Part shown: positions 1-5,348 of the stretch, piece by piece | Numbering within the stretch: the stretch's first letter is position 1 | Layout: each line of letters starts with the position of its first letter | Source: an uncultured Bacillota bacterium | GTDB taxonomy: Bacteria > Bacillota > Clostridia > Caldicoprobacterales > UBA3941 | DNA: 5,348 bases | Assembly (NCBI GenBank): GCA_937960725.1 | Contig: CALGOY010000092.1 | Coordinates: 1-5,348 of the forward strand | Reading direction: 5' to 3' | Made by a program: the position numbers and the translations under genes | The notes under the pieces: model-generated | The model's input: only the letters and a program-made list of their open reading frames with translations | Database searches by the model: none | Told to the model about the DNA's origin: nothing

Positions 1-27
1 CTCTATCATGAGCTCAATACAATTCAT
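1..27 (-). CDS. Start of a minus-strand gene, possibly a hemerythrin-domain protein (partial)
   Basis: An ATG at 27-25 on the minus strand opens a frame that reads MNCIELMIE and runs off the left edge. The start is well supported: AGGAGG lies at 42-37, nine bases upstream, and a promoter-like pair lies at 117-88. The nine residues resemble the N-terminus of clostridial hemerythrin HHE-domain proteins, which often begin MN-x-I-x-x-M-x-E-E-H-K. Those proteins bind oxygen or sense redox and metal state through a di-iron site. That family assignment is inference from a very short stretch and could be wrong. The existence of a gene start here is much safer than its product. Confidence 0.5.
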
Positions 28-87
28 AAATGATTTCCTCCTATTTGTAAATTTTACCTGAAACTAATCGTCGATTTTTTCATCTAA

Positions 88-117
88 ATAATAATAATTT
101 TCCCTTTCATCTGTCAA
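88..117 (-). promoter_or_regulatory. Putative sigma-A promoter for the left-edge gene
   Basis: On the minus strand a perfect -35 hexamer TTGACA (117-112) is followed after 18 bases by TATTAT (93-88), which matches the -10 consensus at five of six positions. It lies about 60 bases upstream of the ATG at 27 and just downstream of a terminator hairpin, where a fresh promoter is expected. No operator was recognised around it. Confidence 0.5.
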
Positions 118-126
118 TTATTAATG

Positions 127-164
127 AAAAACCTGTCGCACTAGATTATCTAGCACAACAGGTT
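127..164 (-). terminator. Orphan intrinsic terminator, minus strand
   Basis: Outer arms AACCTGT (130-136) and ACAGGTT (158-164) and inner arms CTAG (141-144 and 150-153) enclose a five-base loop. The four base pairs between the arms are one G-C and three G-U wobbles when read as minus-strand RNA, giving a continuous 15-bp stem. As plus-strand RNA, three of the four are A-C mismatches. The minus-strand reading also ends the stem in a short T run (TTTTT, counting the last two stem bases). Both facts point to a minus-strand terminator. No intact minus-strand gene now lies upstream of it. Confidence 0.55.
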
Positions 165-187
165 AAATTTCTCTTGTTACTCTACTT

Positions 188-973
188 ATGCTAATAGATG
201 CTGTCAATAAAACCATTGACAGCATTGAGAATCTTATTAAAACCGATGAGGTATTGCAAAATATTCAAAAAAATATTAAGCTAGCACTGCCTCTTTTGCG
301 CAAAGAACTATTTATGGATATTATCAATGGCAAGAACAATGATATACAAAATATAGGCCTTAAATTTAAGCAGTATGATATAGAATTAAGCACTGACAAA
401 CCAGTTTTACTCCTTTGTGCAACCATAGATGAAAGTCCCAACAATAATAGCAATAGCTCAGTATCTGCTCAAGTTTACAGCAGTTCAATAGGGTTGGCCG
501 TAGACAGCGTACTTAACGAGCATTTAAAGCATACTCACAGGTCATACTATCTAATTCTGGATGATTCTACTATACTATGGTTTATTCAGCAAAAGCGGTC
601 AGATTCTTATGAACTAGAAAACCGAAATAACTTTGAATATATATATTCGTTTTTAGATATAATTCAGGATTCCTGTTCAAGAATATTAAACACCAGGGTG
701 TCATTTATATTAGCTGACAATGAATGTCAATGGGATGAAGTGCATCATAAATTTAATTTAATAAAAAGAACAGTACGGCGCACTCGGCGATTAAATGAAA
801 CGATAGTTATTGCAGAAAAACTGCCTGCCCATTCCAATAGCTCAAGCTTTGATAACCCGCTTGAAAAGATACTTGAGCAAACAAAAAAAGCCTTATTAAG
901 TGGCGATCAAAGCAAGTTTAAAGCAGCCCTTAATTTACTAAAAAGCGATATTAAAAAAATCGATCCCGCTTAA
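188..973 (+). pseudogene. YesN-like AraC-family response regulator, linker-domain fragment (receiver domain lost)
   Basis: This 261-residue frame is the middle of a YesN-type two-component regulator. These proteins carry an N-terminal receiver domain, a helical linker, a central region and a C-terminal AraC DNA-binding domain. The fragment opens with LIDAVNKTIDSIE, which matches the last helix of a receiver domain where it joins the linker (typically E-L-x-x-A-V). LLRKELFMDIINGK at about residues 36-49 matches the conserved start of the central region. The first 100 or so residues, with the phospho-accepting Asp, are absent: the frame meets a stop at 164-166. No ribosome binding site precedes the ATG at 188, so that start is only formal. 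The frame ends at TAA 971-973 just after a run of seven A (953-959). Removing one A continues into the AraC domain at 1014-1412, so the two are pieces of one broken gene. Family assignment is good; the central region is too divergent to assign a ligand or target. Confidence 0.7.
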
Positions 974-1013
974 CATCAACATCTCCCAGCTTACTGAAGA
1001 TAACCTTCTAGCA

Positions 1014-1412
1014 ATGTACGCCAAAGTTTCCGAACTCATATTCGCTGATTTTATTGAATATGACAACAAAGTAATTGACATGATCATGCAGGCAAAAGAG
1101 TATATCGATAACAATCTAGCTGAAGATCTGTCGCTTAATACTATTTCTTCAATGTTTTATCATAGTCCCACTTACTTTTCTAGGCTGTTCAAAAAAGTTA
1201 CTGGATACGGTTTCAGCGAATATGTAATAAACACGCGATTGAAAAAAGCAAAGGAACTACTTGAAGAAACCAATCTTAAAGTGGGAGAAATTGCCGCAAA
1301 AGTAGGCTATGATTCAGTCCCATATTTTATTAAATCTTTTAAGAAAGTCTACGGTAAAACCCCTAATGAATATCGTATAATAAGCCTTAAGGCAAACAAC
1401 GAACATAGTTAA
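1014..1412 (+). pseudogene. AraC-family DNA-binding domain, 3' fragment of the broken YesN-like regulator
   Basis: The 132 residues hold a complete AraC/XylS DNA-binding domain. The first helix-turn-helix lies at about residues 39-64 (LSLNTISSMFYHSPTYFSRLFKK) in two parts: LSLNTISSMF then YHSPTYFSRLFKK. The second lies at about 90-121 and ends with the family hallmark YGKTPNEYR. The frame is open upstream of the ATG and reads ISQLTEDNLLA directly into MYAKVSEL, which fits the linker helix before AraC domains. No ribosome binding site precedes 1014. I therefore read this as the 3' part of the gene at 188-973, displaced by one base. Independent translation of a stand-alone 132-residue regulator is possible but has no initiation signal. 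The gene converges on the GPH symporter remnant, with a palindrome between them. Many YesN-like regulators control carbohydrate uptake genes, but no target can be shown here. Confidence 0.72.
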
Positions 1413-1450
1413 GCTATATAATCAATTGCAATAAACATATCCATTCTTTA

Positions 1451-1537
1451 ATTGAAAAAAACGGCAAAAATAGGGTCAGAAAACTTATAGAATAGTAATT
1501 AATGTTTCTGACCCTATTAAAATAAACTTTTTTCAAT
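1451..1537. repeat. Nested palindrome with GGGTCAGA core; bidirectional terminator, possibly REP/MITE-like
   Basis: A perfect 14-bp inner stem (AATAGGGTCAGAAA at 1469-1482 with its complement at 1505-1518) encloses a 22-base loop. A second perfect 10-bp stem lies outside it (ATTGAAAAAA at 1451-1460 with TTTTTTCAAT at 1528-1537), across an 8 by 9 base internal loop. Pairing continues weakly outward (CTTT at 1446-1449, AAAG at 1540-1543, with gaps). The element sits between convergent gene ends at 1412 and 1564. Minus-strand RNA has TTTTT straight after the inner stem, and plus-strand RNA has six T nine bases after it, so it can terminate transcription both ways. The two-tier symmetry is more than a terminator needs. 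The GGGTCAGA core resembles small dispersed palindromes mobilised by IS200/RAYT-type transposases, but that link is from memory and needs a genome-wide count. Confidence 0.6.
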
Positions 1538-1561
1538 GGAAAGTCATATATCGAATCCAAA

Positions 1562-2776
1562 TTATTCCATTGTATGGCCTAACTTTTTGTTTATCTCTGT
1601 CAGTTTATCTTCATTCAAATTATAGATAAATTTCATAGATATAAAGGTCAAGATGCTACCAATAAGCGGTAATAATACTGCTATTAACCTAATTCTTTCC
1701 GGAACGCCGGGTAGTTGATCTGCTTGTAAACTAGCTTGATATCCAGCAGCAGCTAAAAGGAAGGAGATTAAAGATGCACCAACACCCTGTGCAATCTTCC
1801 TAAATAATGAATATGTGGCATATATAGAACCTTCTTCACGACGGCCAGTCTGATATTCTTGATAGTCAATGCAATCAGCTACTAGAGCCCAAACCAGGAG
1901 GTTGAAAAATCCTGCCATCAAACCTGCAATACCTTGAAGCAAAAACCAAATATATGGATTCTTAATAGGTAAAAGAAGTAGCAGATATGCTGCAATAGCT
2001 CCTAAGAAGGGCCAGGAGGATATATTCTTCTTGCCCCATTTTTCAACGGCTTTCTTGACAAATAATACAGAGATTAGCGTAGGCCCCATAGTCACTAATG
2101 CACCTAAGGATAATAACTCAGGTTGCTTGAAATAAGTAATAAATACATATTGATTCATTGTAGAAGTTGAATAGAAAAATATAAGCATAGATACACTAGC
2201 TATTGTAACACCCATAACAGGCCGATTCTTAAAGAACGCTTTCATAGTTTTAAAATAATTATATTTTTCTTGCTTCTTATCCTCGGCTACATTCTTAATT
2301 CTTTCAACTGAGAATTTATAAAGAATTATAAACGCTACTAATGAAATAGCCCCTAATACAATACCCACCAATGTAAAACGAGGACCAGATGGATTGTTAT
2401 TAACATAGATTACCATGGGCAAAATAATTCCCAAAGGCAATTGAGCTAACATAGCGCCAATTGATCTATATCGGGATAATTCTGCCCTCTCGACGGAGTC
2501 TGCCGTAATAACAGATTGTAAAGAGCCATAGGGTACGTTGATACAGGTATATAAAATGTCCCATAACAAATAGGTTATTACACACTGTGCAAGTTTCAGT
2601 CCATATGGAGCTCCTGGGCAGAATATTTTATCCAAGGCCGAAATTTATCCCCACTTTTGGGCTGCAGATAATCTGTCAAGGCACCGATGAGAGGATCGTT
2701 TATCGCGTCCCATATTTTAACGACAAAAATTAAAATTCCATATTGCTGGTGCAACCCGCTTCGCTGTTTCAGCCAT
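1562..2776 (-). pseudogene. GPH-family (melibiose-type) sugar:cation symporter, N-terminus decayed
   Basis: Glycoside-pentoside-hexuronide symporters are 12-helix membrane proteins of about 450-480 residues that import sugars or glycosides with Na+ or H+. The largest open part (2635-1562, 357 residues) carries the family signatures YTCINVPYGSL, ERAELSRYRSIGAML, and WALVADCIDYQEYQTGRREEG, with about nine hydrophobic segments, and it looks complete to its C-terminus. Its first codon is TTG with no ribosome binding site. The real start is ATG 2776, preceded by AGGAGG at 2788-2783. That frame (MAETAKRVAPAIW) stops after 18 codons. A second frame (2742-2596) encodes VVKIWDAINDPLIGALTDYL and FRPWIKYSA, including the WDxxNDP cation-site motif (MelB Asp55/Asn58/Asp59). 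One T fewer at 2725-2729 and one C more at 2616-2618 join all three pieces. Even so, about 40 residues before the WDxxNDP helix and about 20 after FRPW appear deleted. A functional transporter is unlikely. Confidence 0.8.
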
Positions 2777-2782
2777 ACTATT

Positions 2783-2788
2783 CCTCCT
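2783..2788 (-). promoter_or_regulatory. Ribosome binding site fixing the original GPH symporter start
   Basis: AGGAGG lies six bases upstream of ATG 2776 on the minus strand. It decides the original start of the symporter: the long open frame beginning at 2635 has no comparable signal, whereas this site leads into a frame that is the same one (141 bases, 47 codons apart) interrupted by two opposite shifts. Confidence 0.7.
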
Positions 2789-2882
2789 TACATGTTTTGT
2801 GATGGCGTTATATTTATAATCTAATGCTAATCTATTTTATATACAAGTAATATTTTTGCTGTTTTAGGTAAATCCTTTATCA

Positions 2883-2911
2883 TTTATAAAAATTTATTAC
2901 AATATAATCAA
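2883..2911 (-). promoter_or_regulatory. Putative sigma-A promoter of the GPH symporter remnant
   Basis: On the minus strand TTGATT (2911-2906) is separated by exactly 17 bases from TATAAA (2888-2883), a good -35/-10 pair. The start of transcription would be near 2876, leaving a leader of about 100 bases before ATG 2776. The rest of the 2777-2949 gap is very AT-rich. I saw no clear catabolite-response palindrome, riboswitch or leader hairpin in it. Confidence 0.45.
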
Positions 2912-2949
2912 TTATCAAAAAATTATGCTGATCCGTTTAAATAATTAAA

Positions 2950-2986
2950 GGGATAGCAGCTATTTTAGCTTATAGCATGCTATCCC
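2950..2986 (-). terminator. Intrinsic terminator after the DUF4127 remnant
   Basis: GGGATAGCA (2950-2958) pairs perfectly with TGCTATCCC (2978-2986), and GCTAT (2959-2963) pairs with ATAGC (2972-2976) across a single bulged A, closing an eight-base loop. Read on the minus strand the stem begins five bases after the TAG stop at 2993-2991 and ends in TTTAATTATTT. It closes the transcript of the DUF4127 gene and insulates the symporter promoter that follows. Confidence 0.75.
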
Positions 2987-2990
2987 CACT

Positions 2991-3549
2991 CTATCGTATG
3001 TAGCTGACATCCAATCCCACTTCAAACATTCTCCTCCCCGCATATCCAGCCACTTTATCCAATAATTTTCTCTTGTCCAAAAGGGCAATGAGCTCTAAGT
3101 CGGCTCCATTAGCATAGGCGTTGTCACCTATAACCACGGGCTTACCCATCTTTATACAGTCCTCAACGAAGAAAACAAACTCCGTTATATTACGTTCCAC
3201 ACAATAGCTTTGACTTTTCGATGGATGGGAAGCAGCCTCTTCCATATCATCGGCAGGACATTTGACAGCCAATACAAGGTCGGCCTCGCTTATAGAGCTG
3301 GCAAATCGACAACCTGCTGCTAGCAAATGATATTTAATGGTCTCTCCGAGGCTCCTATCTTCATAGGAAGGTATTATAAAAGGAGCCCGTTCTGAAGCAT
3401 AGCGCACGAATACCCTTGGGCTGTTGTTATTCATTTGATTGACGACGCGTGCCATCAACGTTAGTCCAACTTCGTCCGCTCCAGGATACATCAAAACCTG
3501 GTCTTGGAGCAGTTCTGACCTGATTTTCTCCCGTCTTTTTTGTATTCAT
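2991..3549 (-). pseudogene. DUF4127 family protein, internally deleted and frameshifted remnant
   Basis: DUF4127 proteins are about 500 residues long and of unknown function. The open frame 3494-2991 (167 residues) matches the C-terminal part of the family: YPGADEVGLTLMARVVNQ at the start, then IPSYEDRSLGETIKYHLLAAG, and GDNAYANGADLEL near residues 123-135. The frame stays open upstream to 3545 and reads ELLQDQVL into MYPGADEV, so ATG 3494 is not the true start. The credible start is ATG 3549 with GGAGGG six bases upstream (3561-3556). It reads MNTK and shifts by one base at six A (3541-3536) into RREKIRSELL. Compared with the family, roughly 300 residues are missing after the start. After AGYAG the conserved WNTAGNTLG block is missing too, and the text jumps to RRMFEVGLDV, which resembles the natural end of these proteins. 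I judge it non-functional. The gene follows the nitroreductase terminator closely and has no obvious promoter of its own. Confidence 0.72.
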
Positions 3550-3584
3550 CCCAAGCCCTCCTTTTATCGCCATTTAAGTTTAAA

Positions 3585-3623
3585 CAAAGGGCCAATCTTC
3601 TTAAGCTAACGATTGGCCCTTTG
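3585..3623 (-). terminator. Strong intrinsic terminator of the polX-nitroreductase operon
   Basis: A perfect 13-bp stem (CAAAGGGCCAATC at 3585-3597 with its complement at 3611-3623) closes a 13-base loop. On the minus strand it begins three bases after the TGA stop of the nitroreductase (3629-3627) and is followed by TTTAAACTT. It is the strongest terminator in the window and separates the intact operon from the decayed genes. Confidence 0.82.
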
Positions 3624-3626
3624 CTA

Positions 3627-4154
3627 TCAGCCTTTATACTTATTTAAATGGATTTTATCATACAAAAGCTGATCCTCGCTGTAGGGTTTCTTTTCTTCTG
3701 CAGGATATCCAATTGCAATTATGCTCTCAACGCTATAATGTTCGGGAATACCGAGAAGCTCTTTTACATAATCCTCTGCCTTTCTATTATCTGGCGCCAT
3801 TCTTTTCCTAATCTGTATCCAGCATGAACCTAGACCTAATGATTGGGCAGTAAGCTGTATTATTATAGAGGCTATGGAGGCATCCTCTACCCATACATCG
3901 CATTTCTCAGGATCTGCAATTACCACAATCCCCAAGGGAGCATTTTCTAAAAACTGGGCGCTATGCTCTTTACATTTTGAGAGCTTCTTCAGTAAGTCCT
4001 TGTCGGTGACAACTATAAACTCCCAGGGCTTTAAACCTCGGGATGAGGGAGAGAGCAGTGCAGCCTTTAAGATTTTGTCCAGCTTATCTTGCTCCACGGG
4101 CCGATCTTCGTACTTTCTGATACTTCTTCTCTGCTTTAGTAATTCCAAAAACAT
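3627..4154 (-). CDS. Nitroreductase family protein (FMN-dependent NAD(P)H oxidoreductase), complete
   Basis: The 175-residue protein is a typical single-domain member of the nitroreductase superfamily. These are homodimeric FMN flavoproteins of the cytosol that pass electrons from NAD(P)H to nitroaromatics, quinones, flavins or other acceptors. Visible motifs are the N-terminal FMN-phosphate loop QRRSIRKYEDRPV (residues 8-20), SPSSRGLKPWEFIVV (residues 35-49), the mid-domain helix ASIIIQLTAQSLGLGSCW and the C-terminal IAIGYP element. Length is normal and no lesion is seen. The start at 4154 is supported by AGGAGGT at 4170-4164, nine bases upstream. The gene lies 21 nt after the polX stop and is closed by its own terminator, so the two are likely cotranscribed. 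The natural substrate cannot be told from sequence; a link to DNA repair or oxidative stress through polX is only suggestive. Confidence 0.93.
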   Translation of the reverse strand: MFLELLKQRRSIRKYEDRPVEQDKLDKILKAALLSPSSRGLKPWEFIVVTDKDLLKKLSKCKEHSAQFLENAPLGIVVIADPEKCDVWVEDASIASIIIQLTAQSLGLGSCWIQIRKRMAPDNRKAEDYVKELLGIPEHYSVESIIAIGYPAEEKKPYSEDQLLYDKIHLNKYKG

Positions 4155-4163
4155 CTTGCACCT

Positions 4164-4170
4164 ACCTCCT
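4164..4170 (-). promoter_or_regulatory. Ribosome binding site of the nitroreductase gene
   Basis: AGGAGGT on the minus strand lies nine bases upstream of ATG 4154, in the 21-nt gap after the polX stop. With no room for a promoter in this gap, it supports translation of the nitroreductase from the polX transcript. Confidence 0.75.
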
Positions 4171-4175
4171 TATCC

Positions 4176-5348
4176 TTATCTACGGGAAAAATTTTTTAAT
4201 ACTTCATCCCAATCTAGGCAATTGATTATATCGTCCCTGGTCAGCCATCCTTTCCTTGCTATGCCCAATCCATAGTAGACATCATAAAGCCCAGCTATGT
4301 CATGGGCATCCGGGCTTATTACCAGGGAAATGCCCAACTCCTTTGCTTTTCGGCACCACCGCCAATCCAAATCCAAGCGATGGGGATTTGAGTTAATTTC
4401 TACACATACTCCGTGTTTAGCAGCCTGCTCTAATATCGCATCCATGTCTACGGAATAGCCTTCTCTAGATAGCAACAGCCGGCCAGTAGGGTGCCCCAGT
4501 ATGGTAGTGTAAGGATTTTCTATGGCTTTGATAATCCGCTCGGTCATTGCATCTCGATCCATGGAAAAACGGGAATGAATAGAGGCAATTACAAAATCAA
4601 AGCTAGCCAAAATTTCATCCGGATAATCCAAGCTCCCATCTGGAAGAATATCGCTTTCAATTCCCTTCAGTATCTTAAATCTACCTTCATACCTGCGGTT
4701 CAGTTCATCGATTTCCTGGTGCTGGCGTATAATATCTTCCGCCGTTAGCCCATTGGCATAAAATGCAGATTGGCTATGGTCTGCTATGCCTATATAGCTA
4801 TATCCCAGGGCCATTGCAGCTTCAGCTATCTCCTGAAGACTTGTCCTCCCATCGCTGTAGTTTGTATGTACATGAAAAATTCCTTTAATATCCTCTGCCC
4901 TTACCAGTTCGGGAAGGCTTCCATTGAGTGCCGCTTCTATCTCCCCATAATTCTCCCGAAGTTCAGGGGGAATGTAGTCCATCCCTAGAGCATTGAATAT
5001 CTCTGCCTCGCTCTTACATGGAATCAGTATCCCTTCTTCCCCCTTAAACATTCCATACTCATTCATCTTGATGCCTCTACTTCGCGCTATATGCCGCAGG
5101 GCGGTATTATGCTCTTTACTGCCGGTAAAGTGATGCAAGGCGTATGGATACTGCTGGGACGACACCACCCTGATATCCACAGCCATGCCGTTTTTCAGGC
5201 GGATACTGGACTTGGTATCGCCTTTAGCTATAACTTCATCCACTTCCTCCTGGCTGGTAAACCAATCCATCAGCGCCTCTGGCGATGAACTCTCAGCCAG
5301 TATATCTATGTCTTTAACTAGCTCTTTTCGCCTGCGCAAACTTCCAGC
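4176..5348 (-). CDS. polX: Bacterial family X DNA polymerase with C-terminal PHP domain (PolX), 5' end beyond the window
   Basis: About 390 residues of the C-terminal part are visible; family members are about 570. PolX is a cytosolic gap-filling repair polymerase whose PHP domain gives 3'-5' exonuclease and AP-endonuclease activity. The fragment enters in the palm at GSLRRRKELVKDIDIL, the hallmark that binds the incoming nucleotide. Counting from the TTG-encoded Leu at 5339, the first two catalytic aspartates are D10 and D12 and the third is D55 (AVDIRVV). The thumb follows, with YALHHFTGSKEHN. The PHP domain starts near residue 152 and keeps all expected metal ligands: HVH (156, 158), D187-H188 (ADHS), E228 (GIESD), H255 (SIHSRF), H283 (GHPTGR) and D344/H346 (SPDAHD). 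The frame is open to the last base of the window, so no start is called here. It ends at TAA 4178-4176 and is followed closely by the nitroreductase. No lesion is seen. Confidence 0.95.
   Translation of the reverse strand, partial: AGSLRRRKELVKDIDILAESSSPEALMDWFTSQEEVDEVIAKGDTKSSIRLKNGMAVDIRVVSSQQYPYALHHFTGSKEHNTALRHIARSRGIKMNEYGMFKGEEGILIPCKSEAEIFNALGMDYIPPELRENYGEIEAALNGSLPELVRAEDIKGIFHVHTNYSDGRTSLQEIAEAAMALGYSYIGIADHSQSAFYANGLTAEDIIRQHQEIDELNRRYEGRFKILKGIESDILPDGSLDYPDEILASFDFVIASIHSRFSMDRDAMTERIIKAIENPYTTILGHPTGRLLLSREGYSVDMDAILEQAAKHGVCVEINSNPHRLDLDWRWCRKAKELGISLVISPDAHDIAGLYDVYYGLGIARKGWLTRDDIINCLDWDEVLKNFSRR

Noticed and set aside
265..453. Minus-strand frame of 62 codons inside the regulator remnant
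   Set aside because: Antisense shadow of a recognisable regulator segment, with no start signal. It is hydrophobic only because of the reverse-complement codons.
945..1016. Programmed frameshift at the A7 run producing two regulator forms
   Set aside because: There is no stimulatory Shine-Dalgarno or downstream hairpin in evidence, and the gene is already missing its receiver domain, so an inactivating indel is the simpler reading.
1436..1549. CATAT direct repeats (1436-1440 and 1545-1549) as a target-site duplication of the palindrome
   Set aside because: Five bases in AT-rich DNA recur by chance, and the repeats do not abut the palindrome ends cleanly.
2777..2949. Riboswitch or attenuator in the symporter leader
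   Set aside because: Apart from a promoter-like pair the stretch is AT-rich without a stable hairpin or a recognisable aptamer core.
3874..5288. Plus-strand open frames of 65-133 codons at 3874-4275, 4491-4748, 4770-4988 and 5091-5288
   Set aside because: They lie antisense to the well-supported nitroreductase and polX genes, have no ribosome binding sites and show no recognisable domain.
1..5348. CRISPR array, tRNA or rRNA gene, or intact insertion sequence
   Set aside because: No regularly spaced repeats, no cloverleaf or rRNA-like stretch and no transposase coding sequence were seen on either strand.

Overview
The window looks like a piece of an AT-rich Gram-positive (Firmicutes, probably clostridial) chromosome. 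The basis is strong AGGAGG-type ribosome binding sites at several starts, compact intrinsic terminators, and a gene set common in Clostridia: a PolX with a PHP domain, a small nitroreductase, a DUF4127 protein, a GPH sugar symporter and a YesN-like AraC regulator. No species can be named from the sequence alone.

The right third (about 3585-5348, minus strand) is healthy. It holds the C-terminal two-thirds of a bacterial family X DNA polymerase (polX), running off the right edge, then after 21 nt a complete nitroreductase, then a 13-bp terminator. The two genes probably share a transcript.

The left two-thirds (about 165-3549) is a run of three consecutive decayed genes. A DUF4127 gene keeps its start and its probable C-terminal end but has lost most of its N-terminal part and an internal block, and it carries a 1-nt frameshift. 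A GPH-family symporter keeps its promoter, ribosome binding site and start, but has two opposite 1-nt frameshifts and about two internal deletions near its N-terminus. A YesN-like regulator has lost its receiver domain and is split by a frameshift at a run of seven A. All four frameshifts can be placed at short homopolymer runs, and each restored frame reads as a sensible family sequence. An 87-bp nested palindrome with a GGGTCAGA core sits between the convergent regulator and symporter remnants, as a bidirectional terminator and possibly a REP/MITE-like repeat.

At the far left a minus-strand gene starts at position 27 with an excellent ribosome binding site and promoter. Only nine residues are visible, and they resemble the start of hemerythrin-domain proteins. 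Just upstream of that promoter is an orphan minus-strand terminator with no gene feeding it. It probably marks the 3' end of a gene lost in the same deletion that removed the regulator's receiver domain.

I do not see a new biological system. The notable content is the pattern of gene erosion beside an intact operon, and the palindromic repeat.
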